Shown: piece by piece, positions 6,863 through 15,986 of the stretch
Layout of the letters: each line of letters opens with the position of its first letter
Numbering within the stretch: the first letter of the stretch is position 1
Notes under the pieces: model-generated
What the model was told of the DNA's origin: nothing
Database searches by the model: none
What the model saw: the letters and a program-made list of their open reading frames with translations, nothing else
DNA from: Acidobacteriota bacterium
GTDB taxonomy: Bacteria; Acidobacteriota; Holophagae; Acanthopleuribacterales; Acanthopleuribacteraceae
NCBI GenBank assembly: GCA_020637335.1
Contig: JACJWC010000003.1
Span: 186,001 to 250,000, forward strand
DNA length: 64,000 nucleotides
Direction of reading: 5' to 3'
Translations under genes and position numbers: made by a program

Positions 6863-9427
6863 TTAATCGCTGAGCGGATTGGTTTTTCTAACCTTAATAG
6901 CAGATTTACAGCGAATTGCAACCGACTCATCCTCAGAATAGACATCCACCTCTTGGCGTTTATCCGAAACCGGTAAGGTGAGTGTGGCCCGATATTGCGA
7001 GCCAACAGCGGAACTGATGTCTTCCACATAGGTCTTGACCAGGTTGCGATCGGTTTTAAAAATTCGGTAGTGAAAGCCACCGGAATCCTCTGCCAGCGAT
7101 TTCAGGGTACCCTCATTGATACTGGTGTAATTGATCTTTTCCCTAATAATGTTCTTGCGGTGGTCTTTGTTGGCAAAAAAGCGCGAAAGACCAATCCAGC
7201 GAGCAAAGCGTTCTCCCGACCCCATTTCCTTGGCGAGGAATTGTTGATCCTCGGTTGTGAGTTGTGGGTTGTTGTCAATCCAGAGTGAATAGATGACGAC
7301 GTCATTTTCCGCCGCGTAATTCCAAAGCGCGTTTTTGGAAAATTTACCCTCCGTGCCAATGCCGTCGGAAATAATCACCATCACTTTGCGGCCCGGGTAT
7401 TGAACCAACGAGTGGATGCCTGCGATTGCGGCATCGTAAAGATAGGTCGTATTTTCAGCATAAATGGCGTCGCTTTGGTTCGGCTTAAGGCTCTCCGGGG
7501 CAAGGCCAGCTGCCGCAGCCAGCAGCACACCTTTATGAGTGGTGGGCTGATTAAATTGAGCGTAATTGTCTGAAAAGGCAATGCAATAGCCTTGGTCAAT
7601 GGGACGGATATTCTCGATAAATCGCCTCAAGGCGTCCATATTGGTGAAGAAGGCTTCCTTCATACTTGCCGACACATCGACCAGAAAACAATAGGTGATG
7701 GGATCATCCACCCTGACCAATTCCACCGGGGTTTGGGCCTCACCATCCACTTCGAGTTTTACCGAATCCAGATCCAGGTCCTTGAGAAATTTAAGGTCTT
7801 GATCAAACGCATTAAAAAAGACTTGGATGGCGCGGGTTTTGACACTTTCATCGGCCCTTAAGGGGCTGAGTTCCAGTTGCGAGGAATAGGATTGGCCAGC
7901 CGCCTTGCACACCGCAGTGAGTATATTTTTGCCTGAAATGGAATAGAGCCCATCGTCAAGGACGAAGCGCCAGGGCGCTTGATTGCGGGTGTAAATTAAT
8001 CGGCCATTGAGCAAAAGGTCAACCTGGTCGACTTTGCTCTCGGTTTCAATTTGAACAATGCCCATGGCTTCCGCTTTGGGCGGATCCGGCAGAACCCATC
8101 GAACACGGTCAGGCTGGTTTGCGGCAGGCGGCGGTGCTTGACCAAACCGGTAAGAAAAGGTGCGTTCAAGCCCATTGCCCATGCTGTAAGCAACGCGCAC
8201 CTCTGGATTGGATGCTTTTAATGAACCCGGGGGCAGGGCAATTACCCAGCGCGTGTCATTTTCACCCCAGGCTGTTTTGGTCAGCTCAGGGCGTTCCAGT
8301 CGTGTTCCAGACACCCAAATCGCCGAGGGTAAAGCGCTTTGGCCGTAAACAACTTGCATGAGATAAGCCTGCTGCGGCGGTTGCGGCCAGTAGGATTGAG
8401 GACGAAAATAGCGATCCCCTACGACAAAAAGGCGTGGTTCATGGAAGCCCTCGAGCGGGATTCGTTCCAGTTGTCCACCGCCAATCAGGCTGGAAAACCC
8501 TTCCAAACCCAGGACCAAACGCGGTACGTCCTGTACCTGTCGCTGCACGCTGACGTTGCCCTTATTGTCGCGAATACGCATCACAAACTCATACTGGTCC
8601 GGCTCGACCACAACCGAAAAGGTCTGGGTCTTTCCGGGTTCGTAATCCATGCGCTTTTTAAAATCAATGACTTTGTTTTCGTAGGGGTCGAATACGGTCA
8701 AGTTGACCTCTAGGCCACGCAACCCCGCTTGGGGCAAGGTCAGATGTACCAGTACTTGGGTTTGATTGTTATCGCCTTGAACAAAGCTGTAAACCACATC
8801 GGCAGGAAAATCTGACCGATCCTCGGCCACCAAATTTTCGATGTCTTTGGTGGATCCCACGTTGGGCAACGAAATTGGGATTTTTTGTAAACGGTAACTT
8901 TCGGCGCGATCGAGGATGAACGACCGCTTGAGGTTTTCCATCATGTCCTGGGGCGCATCACTCACATCGAGTCGGAATCGGTTGCTGTTGGGTTCCAGCA
9001 GAAACCGAAACTTCAGATTGCGCGACTCATATTGCCATTCCTCTTGATAGACACCACTTGCTGACGTGGTGGCTACCACGTCATCTGGCTCCCCGAGCAA
9101 AAGGAAAATCCGACCGCGCTCGGTTTTATGACCTGGTACCGCCCCATCGCGGAATCGGTTAATTTGTTGTTGGCGTCGTTCAAAATAGGCCTTTTTAAAG
9201 GGATTACCCGCATTGGCCGGGTCGGGATTGCGTTTGACCCAGAAAATGGCTTCAAAGTAGTCGCGGTCGTTGTAATTTGAGAGGCTGTCATAAATTTGCT
9301 TTTCTTCTTTGGTAATTAAGGGTTCAACCAGTGTCAAAAAATCTTCGCCCGGATTAAACGGCATGTTTTGAGCGCATACCAGCCCAAAGCCCAAAATCAA
9401 AGTACTGGTCAATTTCCAATTTGCCAT
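6863..9427 (-). CDS. GWxTD-domain and VWFA-domain exported protein
   Basis: An 854-residue exported protein. After a signal peptide ending near VCAQ comes a GWxTD-type domain (about 25-110: ITKEEKQIY, then GHKTERGRIFLLLGEPDDV). The middle part looks like beta-sandwich domains. A von Willebrand A domain follows at about 575-790, with a MIDAS DVSAS near residue 583 and IISDG. This pairing is typical of Acidobacteriota, where the family is large and mostly uncharacterised; metal-dependent protein binding is the likely activity. The name-giving GWxTD reads GHKTE here. ATG at 9427 (MANWKLT) is chosen because AGGAG lies 9 bases upstream and it begins a proper signal; longer reading adds 34 residues unlike a signal peptide. 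It heads a two-gene unit with the unknown exported protein. Confidence 0.85.
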   Translation of the reverse strand: MANWKLTSTLILGFGLVCAQNMPFNPGEDFLTLVEPLITKEEKQIYDSLSNYNDRDYFEAIFWVKRNPDPANAGNPFKKAYFERRQQQINRFRDGAVPGHKTERGRIFLLLGEPDDVVATTSASGVYQEEWQYESRNLKFRFLLEPNSNRFRLDVSDAPQDMMENLKRSFILDRAESYRLQKIPISLPNVGSTKDIENLVAEDRSDFPADVVYSFVQGDNNQTQVLVHLTLPQAGLRGLEVNLTVFDPYENKVIDFKKRMDYEPGKTQTFSVVVEPDQYEFVMRIRDNKGNVSVQRQVQDVPRLVLGLEGFSSLIGGGQLERIPLEGFHEPRLFVVGDRYFRPQSYWPQPPQQAYLMQVVYGQSALPSAIWVSGTRLERPELTKTAWGENDTRWVIALPPGSLKASNPEVRVAYSMGNGLERTFSYRFGQAPPPAANQPDRVRWVLPDPPKAEAMGIVQIETESKVDQVDLLLNGRLIYTRNQAPWRFVLDDGLYSISGKNILTAVCKAAGQSYSSQLELSPLRADESVKTRAIQVFFNAFDQDLKFLKDLDLDSVKLEVDGEAQTPVELVRVDDPITYCFLVDVSASMKEAFFTNMDALRRFIENIRPIDQGYCIAFSDNYAQFNQPTTHKGVLLAAAAGLAPESLKPNQSDAIYAENTTYLYDAAIAGIHSLVQYPGRKVMVIISDGIGTEGKFSKNALWNYAAENDVVIYSLWIDNNPQLTTEDQQFLAKEMGSGERFARWIGLSRFFANKDHRKNIIREKINYTSINEGTLKSLAEDSGGFHYRIFKTDRNLVKTYVEDISSAVGSQYRATLTLPVSDKRQEVDVYSEDESVAIRCKSAIKVRKTNPLSD

Positions 9428-9592
9428 GTTGTATGACTCCTCATTTTTGCTTGCCTGTAACAAGAATCCTGCCAAATCACATCCCGTGTATGAACGGGAG
9501 GAAATTCTAGCATGCCTGAAAGTCGTCACCAGCGAAGTGCACGAACGGTATTACCCAACAAGCCGAGTTAAACCGCTTCAACAATTATGCTT

Positions 9593-9648
9593 TTCACCCA
9601 AATTCGCGTTGTGATACTATAATTCATAAAGTATTTTGAAATACTATA
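9593..9648 (+). promoter_or_regulatory. Promoter with palindromic operator upstream of the TPR gene
   Basis: The 236-bp divergent gap holds a perfect TATAAT at 9618-9623; the best -35 is TTCACC at 9593-9598 (spacer 19). Just downstream lies a palindrome, AGTATTT-TG-AAATACT at 9630-9645. The octamer ATACTATA occurs twice, at 9614-9621 and 9641-9648, 27 bp apart. A dyad between the start of transcription and the ribosome site is the usual place for a repressor operator. The regulator is not identified. Nothing else was recognised in 9428-9592. Confidence 0.5.
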
Positions 9649-9663
9649 TTTGGAACGGATACT

Positions 9664-9996
9664 ATGCGTGCATTGCTGCGGATGTTAACACCGGAACGCG
9701 CCAAATTAGATGCGACCCATTTCCTGAAACCCTATTTGCAACGGGTCAAGGACGCCCTGATTGAAGGCGATTTGGAAACAGCATTGGCTTTTCTGGAACG
9801 GGCCATTGTTTTTGCGCCCGGCCGCACGGAATTGCACTTGATGCGCGGAGAACTGCTGCATTACGGGTTTTCAGATTTGGAGGCAGCTCTGCGCGATTAC
9901 CGTTTTGTTCTGGATAATTTGGGCGGAGACCCGACTCATCCCCACGCGATCAGAGCCAAAAAAGCCATTCGCGATATGGTCGACGGCGGGTGCTGA
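9664..9996 (+). CDS. Small TPR protein
   Basis: A 110-residue cytoplasmic protein without signal or membrane segment. About two tetratricopeptide repeats are visible: residues 30-63 (ALIEGDLETALAFLERAI, FAPG) and 64-97 (ELHLMRGELL, DLEAALRDYRFVL). It is likely an adaptor for protein contacts. ATG at 9664 follows GGAACGGAT. The gene is under the palindromic promoter just upstream and lies 100 bp before the TPR-kinase in the same direction, so it may belong to that signalling unit. No specific function can be given. Confidence 0.75.
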   Translation: MRALLRMLTPERAKLDATHFLKPYLQRVKDALIEGDLETALAFLERAIVFAPGRTELHLMRGELLHYGFSDLEAALRDYRFVLDNLGGDPTHPHAIRAKKAIRDMVDGGC

Positions 9997-10099
9997 GCCA
10001 GCGTTAGGCCTCCCCAAATGCGGTCATTTTTGGTATGGTGAAGCCTGACTCTCTGGAAGCGGAACGGATTTAACCGTCTGATTTTTATTACGAGGCGAT

Positions 10100-12322
10100 A
10101 TGTCAAACTGGGCAAAGCAAGCAAAACTGGCGTGGTCCCAACGCGATTACTTGCGAGCCGGTGATTTCTACAAGATGGACGGGAATTTTCGCTTGGCGAT
10201 TAAGGCCTATGAACGGGCCAACCAGCCTGTTCGTGCCGCGCGAATTTTTGAGGATTTGGGCAAGGTCAAAAAAGCGGAAAAAATTCTGCTTAAAGAAGGA
10301 ACGCCTCACGATATTGCTCAGTTTTTCTTACGGCATAACCGGGAAACAGAAGCAGTCGACATTTACTTGCGCAACGGATTGGAGTTTGAAGCGGCAGAAC
10401 TATTGGAACGCGGAAACCAATTGGAACGTGCGGCTGATCTCTATCGCAAGCTTAATTTTTTTGAGAAAGCCGGGATCTTATACGGCAAATCCAAACAGTT
10501 AGACAAAGCCATCCAAGCCCTGAATTTGGCCATTCAACAACTGGAGAGCATGGCCAATCCGGCCAGTAAGGCCAAAATAGCGCGCTACCAGGATTGGATC
10601 GCCAACTTTTATATTGCACTCGGGCACTTTGAAAAAGCCGGTGAACTGTTTGACCAACTCATGCAACGGGAAAAAGCCGCACGCTGTTTCCTCAAGGCTG
10701 GCCAGGAAATTCGCGCTGCCCAAATCTTGATTAAGCTGGGCAAGGTGCAGGAAGCCGAAACCATTCTCGGTCAAAGCGGATTGCCCGAGGCGCGCGTCCT
10801 TTTGGGTCAGATCCTCTTGGAAAAAGGAGATTATCGCAAAGCAGTGCAATTTCTGGAGGGCTCCCAGGAATTTGCACTTCTGGCAGAGGCATATGAAAAA
10901 CTCGGTCAATTGGCCAACGCGGCGCAATATTTTGAACGGGTCAATCAATTTAAAAAGGCCGCGCAGCTTTATTCCGAAAGTGGCGACTTTAAACGTGCCG
11001 CCCTGCTCTACGAGGAAAAAGGCTATTTTAACGAAGCTGGCGAGTGTTACGAACAAATTAACGAGTTCGCATTTGCGGCTAAGTTGTTTAAATTGGCCAA
11101 AAACAATTATCGCGCGGGCGTCTGCCTTTTCCACATCGCCAAGTTGGAAGAGGCATTGGAACTGTTGCAGTCTATCGATGAACATCAGGACGAAGGTCCC
11201 AAAGCCAAATACTTGATGGCACGCATCTTCTTTAAACAGGGTTATTTTTCGGTTGCGTGTAAACTTCTCGATGAGTTGGTCACGTCCGGAAACAATTTTG
11301 CCGAGGACAACCTGGAAGCCTTGTACTTGTTGGCGCGAAGTTACGAGGAGCTCGGCGAATTAACGGAAGCAAAAGTTTATTTTGAACGGGTGTGCAGTCG
11401 CAAAGCGACCTACTTGGATGTGCGCCAACGCTTGGAAATGGTGACCCGGAAACTGGGCAAAAGCAAACCGACTTCCATGACCGATCCGACCATTTTAATG
11501 CCTAACCAACTTCAGGTCGGAGAAATTATCGCGGAACGATTTCGGATCATCAGTGAGATCGGCAAGGGCGGGATGGGCTACATTTTTCGTGTCCGCGACA
11601 TGAGTTTGGACCGCGATGTCGCCCTCAAGATGCTGATCCATAATCGGGGCAGTTTTGAAGAACTCAAGATGGAGTTGATCAATGCCCGTGACTTGACCCA
11701 TCCCTACATCATTAAGGTTTTTGATATTGGTGAATGGAAAAACGTCTGCTACTTCACCATGGAGTTGGTTCAGGGCGTTTCGCTAAAAAGTTTTATCGAA
11801 ACTGAACCCCTTGACCCGGTTGAACCCAAAATCGAAATTCTGATCAAAATCTGCGAAGCCCTTCAGGCCGCCCATGATCGCGAAATTATTCACCGTGATA
11901 TCAAACCGCAAAACATTTTGATTGATGCCAAGAAGGACCCCAAACTCTTGGATTTCGGGATTGCCCGCCGCAAAAATCAGGTCACGCCGGCCCAAGGCAT
12001 CTCAGGCAGCCCCAAATACATGGCACCGGAACAAATCCAAAATACCGGCGCGGATCCCCGCACAGACATTTATGCCATGGGCATCATCATGTTCTATATG
12101 TTCACCAAAAAAGAGCCATTTGTCGGCAAGGACGCCAATGAAATTCTGCTCATGCAGATCAATCGCCCACTGCCCGATCCGGCAGAATTTAATCCGCGCA
12201 TCCCCTATTGGTTATCCGAAATCATCAAACGCTGCTGCAGTAAAAATAAAGATTTGCGCTTTAGTTCAATGAACGAATTGATAGAGGAACTCAAGCTCAA
12301 CCTATTGGACCCTCACGAATGA
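10100..12322 (+). CDS. Ser/Thr protein kinase with long N-terminal TPR array
   Basis: A 740-residue Hanks-type kinase in an unusual order. Residues 1-460 are a solenoid of about a dozen TPR-like repeats, many of the form A-x-x-Y-E-x-x-G-x-x-x-x-A. The kinase domain follows at about 480-735 with the glycine loop GKGGMG, the lysine in ALK, catalytic HRDIKPQN near 597 and DFG near 617, then APE. All key catalytic residues are present. There is no transmembrane helix, unlike PknB, so the solenoid is probably the sensing or docking part. ATG at 10100 follows GAGGCG. The stop overlaps the next gene (ATGA), which places the kinase at the head of an operon with three glycosyl-transfer genes. A PP2C phosphatase at 54.8 kb could reverse its action. 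Confidence 0.93.
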   Translation: MSNWAKQAKLAWSQRDYLRAGDFYKMDGNFRLAIKAYERANQPVRAARIFEDLGKVKKAEKILLKEGTPHDIAQFFLRHNRETEAVDIYLRNGLEFEAAELLERGNQLERAADLYRKLNFFEKAGILYGKSKQLDKAIQALNLAIQQLESMANPASKAKIARYQDWIANFYIALGHFEKAGELFDQLMQREKAARCFLKAGQEIRAAQILIKLGKVQEAETILGQSGLPEARVLLGQILLEKGDYRKAVQFLEGSQEFALLAEAYEKLGQLANAAQYFERVNQFKKAAQLYSESGDFKRAALLYEEKGYFNEAGECYEQINEFAFAAKLFKLAKNNYRAGVCLFHIAKLEEALELLQSIDEHQDEGPKAKYLMARIFFKQGYFSVACKLLDELVTSGNNFAEDNLEALYLLARSYEELGELTEAKVYFERVCSRKATYLDVRQRLEMVTRKLGKSKPTSMTDPTILMPNQLQVGEIIAERFRIISEIGKGGMGYIFRVRDMSLDRDVALKMLIHNRGSFEELKMELINARDLTHPYIIKVFDIGEWKNVCYFTMELVQGVSLKSFIETEPLDPVEPKIEILIKICEALQAAHDREIIHRDIKPQNILIDAKKDPKLLDFGIARRKNQVTPAQGISGSPKYMAPEQIQNTGADPRTDIYAMGIIMFYMFTKKEPFVGKDANEILLMQINRPLPDPAEFNPRIPYWLSEIIKRCCSKNKDLRFSSMNELIEELKLNLLDPHE

Positions 12323-13002
12323 AACGCGCGCTTTTATGTTTCCTCAAATATCCAGCGCCTGGCCAGGTGAAAACCCGCTTGGCGGTTGACTTGGGCGCCG
12401 AACGCGCGGCCGAACTCTATCGCGATTTAACCGAACGGGTCATCACCGAAGCTTTTTGTACAGAAGACCAATATGACCTCATTCTGTGTGTGGATCCCCA
12501 AACCGCGATTTCAGAATACCAAGCCTGGCTCGGCGGCCATTTTGTGTTCTGGCCCCAGGCGGGTGAAAACCTGGGCAAACGCATGATCCACGCATTTGCC
12601 CAAGCTTTTCAACAGGGTTATGAGCAGGTTCTCCTAATCGGCTCCGACTGCATTGGTATGGACGAGACCTTTTATGAAGCTGCATTTGCCAGACTGGATG
12701 ATCATGATGTGGTTATCGGACCCTGTCCGGATGGTGGCTATTACATGATCGGCCTCAAACAGGCCCAGGATCTTCTTTTTGAGCGTATGCCCTGGAGCAC
12801 TGCTGAAGTCTTGAGCCTCACTCTGGACCGAATTGAAGCACTCCAACTCAAAGTCCAGCAGTTGGAAGAAAAATTCGATTTGGATGACCTAGAAAATTTG
12901 ACCCGGTTCCGAGATGCGCTGCCAGAAGAACACTATATTGGAAAAAAAATTGATCGCTTGATTTTGGACCGCCTGGATAATCTGCCGATCGCCAATGACT
13001 GA
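12319..13002 (+). CDS. DUF2064/TIGR04282-type glycosyl- or nucleotidyl-transferase
   Basis: A 227-residue cytoplasmic protein of the GT-A-like DUF2064 family. Diagnostic segments are FLKYPAPGQVKTRLA at the start, QAGENLGKRM in the middle, LIGSDC as the acidic metal-binding site, and GPCPDGGYYMIGL. The family is related to CofC nucleotidyltransferases and is often found with glycosyltransferases (rSAM/selenodomain-associated transferase 1). ATG overlaps the kinase stop by four bases, and its own stop overlaps the next gene by eight. The donor and acceptor are unknown; context suggests it supplies or uses a sugar for the lipid-linked pathway encoded downstream. Confidence 0.85.
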   Translation: MKRALLCFLKYPAPGQVKTRLAVDLGAERAAELYRDLTERVITEAFCTEDQYDLILCVDPQTAISEYQAWLGGHFVFWPQAGENLGKRMIHAFAQAFQQGYEQVLLIGSDCIGMDETFYEAAFARLDDHDVVIGPCPDGGYYMIGLKQAQDLLFERMPWSTAEVLSLTLDRIEALQLKVQQLEEKFDLDDLENLTRFRDALPEEHYIGKKIDRLILDRLDNLPIAND

Positions 13003-14200
13003 AGCTCCCGCCAGCAGCACCTTTCAGTGGAGTGCCGGTTTTCTCTACGCTGTAAGCCTGGCTTGGGCTGCTTATTCGCACTCGGTTATTTGGGCGATTG
13101 CTGCATGCCTGCTTTATTTGGGCATCAAGCCTGAACGAATGCCCAAATGGATCTATTGTGTTTGGGCTATTTGCGCCCTTTTCCTGGTTTGGACCCAGCC
13201 GAGCCTTTCGGATGATTTTCAACGTTATGTTTGGGAGGGATTTGTCCAAACCCAAGGCTTTGATCCCTACAGCCATTCGCCTAAGGATTTGATGAACCAT
13301 GGACTTGCGCACCCGAGCGGACCACTTGTAAACCATCCCCATCTGCCAGCCATTTACCCGCCATTAGCCCAGGAAATGTTTTGGGGTATGGCCAGTATTT
13401 GGCCGCATTGGCGCATGTGGAAGTTAATGGTCCTCTTGATCTGGCTCTTCACGCTTTGGCAATTTAAGTCGTTTCGCAGCATCGCTTTTTCGCCGCTCGT
13501 GCTGATCGAGGGGCTTTGGAATGCCCACTTGGATGTGGCGGTACTGCCCCTGCTCCTGCTGGCACTCTATCCCATTTCCAAAGCCAAGGCGCGCAGCTCA
13601 GGGCTTGGTTTGGCGGTTCTGATTGGCATCAAAACCCTGCCGGCCATTTGGGTCCCGTTTGTATGGCGTCGCTTTAACACGCGGCAAGGCATTGTTTTGC
13701 TTTTAACTTGCTGCCTGGCCCTGCTTTTTCTTTACCTTCCTTACTTACACGTTGGGAAAGACTTGTTCCACTCATTTTTGGTCTATTCACAGAGCTGGCA
13801 ATTCAATAACCTTTTGTATTTTTTACTCAAATCCTGGGTACCCGCCCATTTGTTGCGAATCGGGTTCGGGCTTGCTTTAATTGCGAGCCTGGGCCTCATC
13901 TTTCGGGTTCGGGTTAAATCATTAAGTCAAGAATTGGCATTGGTTTGGTTGGCCTTGATCGTATTTAGTCCAACTTTTTACCCATGGTACTTGATGTGGT
14001 TGGTTCCACTTCTGCCTGCCAAGACCGTAAACGGGTTATTCGCATCAGCGATGCTGTCCTACCTCATATTAATCCCTTACCGCGCTACTGGCGTATGGCA
14101 GGAAAATCTGTGGTGGCTCCTGCCGGAATGGATAGGCCTGACTTGGTGTATTACCTCTTATATAAAGAAGGAGGTTCTTTTGGAGCCGCATGAACGTTGA
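12995..14200 (+). CDS. Polytopic GT-C fold glycosyltransferase (mannosyltransferase-like)
   Basis: A 401-residue membrane protein with about ten hydrophobic segments. Near residue 70 it carries LSDDFQRYVWEG, the acidic motif in the first extracytoplasmic loop of GT-C enzymes that use polyprenyl-phosphate sugars. Later IYPPLAQ and FSPTFYPWYLMW are also typical of the DUF2029-like mannosyltransferases. It probably transfers a sugar on the outer face of the inner membrane. Start and stop overlap both neighbours (8 and 11 bp). The following GT2 enzyme could make the lipid-linked donor. The acceptor, lipid or protein, is not known. Confidence 0.82.
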   Translation: MTEAPASSTFQWSAGFLYAVSLAWAAYSHSVIWAIAACLLYLGIKPERMPKWIYCVWAICALFLVWTQPSLSDDFQRYVWEGFVQTQGFDPYSHSPKDLMNHGLAHPSGPLVNHPHLPAIYPPLAQEMFWGMASIWPHWRMWKLMVLLIWLFTLWQFKSFRSIAFSPLVLIEGLWNAHLDVAVLPLLLLALYPISKAKARSSGLGLAVLIGIKTLPAIWVPFVWRRFNTRQGIVLLLTCCLALLFLYLPYLHVGKDLFHSFLVYSQSWQFNNLLYFLLKSWVPAHLLRIGFGLALIASLGLIFRVRVKSLSQELALVWLALIVFSPTFYPWYLMWLVPLLPAKTVNGLFASAMLSYLILIPYRATGVWQENLWWLLPEWIGLTWCITSYIKKEVLLEPHER

Positions 14201-14882
14201 TTTATTGATCCCAGCGCGCAATGAAGCACCCGCCTTGACTGTACTCATGCCGGAATTAGAAGGACTCCCCTTGCGCCAAATTTGTCTGGTCGATAACGGC
14301 AGTACGGACGAAACAGCTAAGATTGCGCGTCAGTCCGGTTGTACCGTCGTATTTCATGAACAGCCCGGATACGGAGGAGCCTGTCTGGCCGGATTGGCCT
14401 ATTTGCAGGCCGACCCACCCGACATCCTCGTGTTTATGGATGCAGACCGCTCTGATGACCCCACCCAATTGCCAGAACTCATTGCGCCCATCCAAAACGG
14501 CACAGCCGATTTAGTGATCGGATCTCGCGTATTGGGTCGAGCCGAAAAAGGCAGCCTTACCCCTCAGCAACGGTTTGGCAATGGCCTGGCCACCCGGTTG
14601 ATCCGTTGGTTTTGGGGGGTAACGTTCACCGACCTAGGCCCCTTCCGCGCCATTCGTTGGCAGGCCTTAATGGCTTTGAATATGGAAGACCGCGACTTCG
14701 GTTGGACGGTCGAAATGCAAATCAAAGCGGCTCAATCGGGCTTGCGTTGCGTGGAAATTCCTGCAAACTATCGCCGCCGCATTGGTATCAGTAAAATATC
14801 AGGCACCCTACGCGGCGTTGTTTTGGCCGGATCCAAAATTCTTTGGACAATTTTTCGCGCTCGATTAAAAGGAAAACCCTAA
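14190..14882 (+). CDS. Family 2 glycosyltransferase (polyprenol-phosphate sugar synthase-like)
   Basis: A 230-residue cytoplasmic GT2 enzyme. It shows the GT-A signature LIPARNEAPAL at residues 5-15, the nucleotide-binding VDNGSTDET, the metal-binding FMDADRSDDP, and IGSRVLG, close to dolichol/polyprenol-phosphate mannose or glucose synthases. It lacks the C-terminal membrane helices found in some members. Its likely job is to load a sugar onto undecaprenyl phosphate for the GT-C enzyme encoded just before it. ATG at 14190 has GGAG four bases upstream and overlaps the GT-C gene by 11 bp. Its TAA shares one base with the next ATG (TAATG). Confidence 0.88.
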   Translation: MNVDLLIPARNEAPALTVLMPELEGLPLRQICLVDNGSTDETAKIARQSGCTVVFHEQPGYGGACLAGLAYLQADPPDILVFMDADRSDDPTQLPELIAPIQNGTADLVIGSRVLGRAEKGSLTPQQRFGNGLATRLIRWFWGVTFTDLGPFRAIRWQALMALNMEDRDFGWTVEMQIKAAQSGLRCVEIPANYRRRIGISKISGTLRGVVLAGSKILWTIFRARLKGKP

Positions 14883-15568
14883 TGACCAGTTTCTTGTCAT
14901 CGCTCCTGTTCTTTTTTGCTCTGTTAGGCTTAACCTTGGTGGTAGGCATGGTCTCACTCTGGTTCCGCGCCCGAAAGCGCACTCGCATAGCAGCCGTCCT
15001 GCGCCGTTATCACGAAGATTCAGATTTGCAGGGATTGATCCAATTTGTGTCGGGCCCCCGTTCCAACTACCTCGACCTCCTGGAGTACCTGGAAAATGCG
15101 GAGGCTTTCGAACTGGCACAGCAGGTGTTGGAATACCATCCCCTACAAGAGGATGCAGGGCGGCATCTGAGAGTCGTAGCTGCCCGTATTCTGGTTAAAC
15201 AAAACGTGTTCCCGCAGGCGCTCGCGCTGATCGAACCGCTTGTGGACGCCTTCCCCAATGATGCTTCCATTCTGGAACAAGCGATACACTTGGCCTTGCT
15301 TGCGGAACAACCCGAAAAAGCGCAGCAATGGTTGGGGCCATTTCAACGACTTGCACACAAAGGCCATCGGGTCCAATTTTTCCAGGCCCTGCTTTTGGCT
15401 TTCCAAGGCAAACGCGACCAGGCCATCATACACCTTGAAAAGATTCGCGATGCAGAATGTACCCTGGCCAACAACACGCTCGCCCCTCTCACCAAACGCC
15501 AGATCCAGGAACAGGTCAAACAAACCGAATACTGGATTGAGCGCTTGGGTGAAACGAACGCGAATTAG
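14882..15568 (+). CDS. Membrane-anchored TPR-like protein
   Basis: A 228-residue protein with one N-terminal membrane helix (about residues 6-26), a basic stretch RARKRTR, and a helical domain with degenerate tetratricopeptide repeats (about 50-200, for example AFELAQQVLEYHPL and ALIEPLVDAFPND). Topology suggests a cytoplasmic helical domain tethered to the inner membrane, similar in plan to LapB but without its C-terminal rubredoxin. ATG at 14882 touches the stop of the GT2 gene, so it is the last gene of the kinase-glycosyltransferase operon and may scaffold it. It overlaps the convergent hypothetical gene by four bases. Confidence 0.75.
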   Translation: MTSFLSSLLFFFALLGLTLVVGMVSLWFRARKRTRIAAVLRRYHEDSDLQGLIQFVSGPRSNYLDLLEYLENAEAFELAQQVLEYHPLQEDAGRHLRVVAARILVKQNVFPQALALIEPLVDAFPNDASILEQAIHLALLAEQPEKAQQWLGPFQRLAHKGHRVQFFQALLLAFQGKRDQAIIHLEKIRDAECTLANNTLAPLTKRQIQEQVKQTEYWIERLGETNAN

Positions 15569-15945
15569 ACAGACCAATGCGGCAAGATTTCCTCGATGGG
15601 GAACAAATGGTCACGCTCAAGGAAAAAATTAAGTTCCTCATAAGCCAGGCGTATGACCGGTAGGTCCCAAGCTTCGGCGCGATGCAGCGCAGGCACTTCC
15701 GGACCAGCCCCAACAAAAGCATGAAATCCTTGCCGCGAAGTACATGGCTTTTCTAGCTCTTGTGGCCCGACACCGCACAGCAAACACGCCCCCTCGGCCA
15801 CTAAGTGACTGCGATAGGTGTAATACACACTGCCCTCAGGTGCCTCATGCTCGACTTTGCCCTGCACGGCAAACGCATCGCAAATGTTAAAATCCGATCC
15901 GATCAGGAGCACAACCTCTTTGACCAGGTCCACTTGAACTTTCAT
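15565..15945 (-). CDS. Conserved-looking hypothetical protein with CxxC
   Basis: A 126-residue protein that I do not recognise. It has no signal or membrane segment. A CLLCG motif near residue 54 and two further cysteines might bind metal. The C-terminal part is amphipathic helix (YEELNFFLERDHLFP). It is likely real because the start ATG at 15945 has a clear GAGGTGG seven bases upstream and the frame fills the gap exactly between two convergent neighbours. It is a single gene on the minus strand between two plus-strand genes. No function is offered. Confidence 0.55.
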   Translation of the reverse strand: MKVQVDLVKEVVLLIGSDFNICDAFAVQGKVEHEAPEGSVYYTYRSHLVAEGACLLCGVGPQELEKPCTSRQGFHAFVGAGPEVPALHRAEAWDLPVIRLAYEELNFFLERDHLFPIEEILPHWSV

Positions 15946-15986
15946 GAATCCACCTCGCTCCCGCCTTTTAGATCAGGAGATCGCCC

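Noticed and set aside
9428..9529. N-terminal extension of the GWxTD protein by 34 residues
   Set aside because: It would bury the signal peptide, and the clear AGGAG ribosome site serves the ATG at 9427.
10010..10100. Promoter directly before the TPR-kinase (TATGGT at 10034)
   Set aside because: There is no -35 at a fitting distance, and the short hairpins in this gap are weak, so read-through from the TPR gene is at least as likely.
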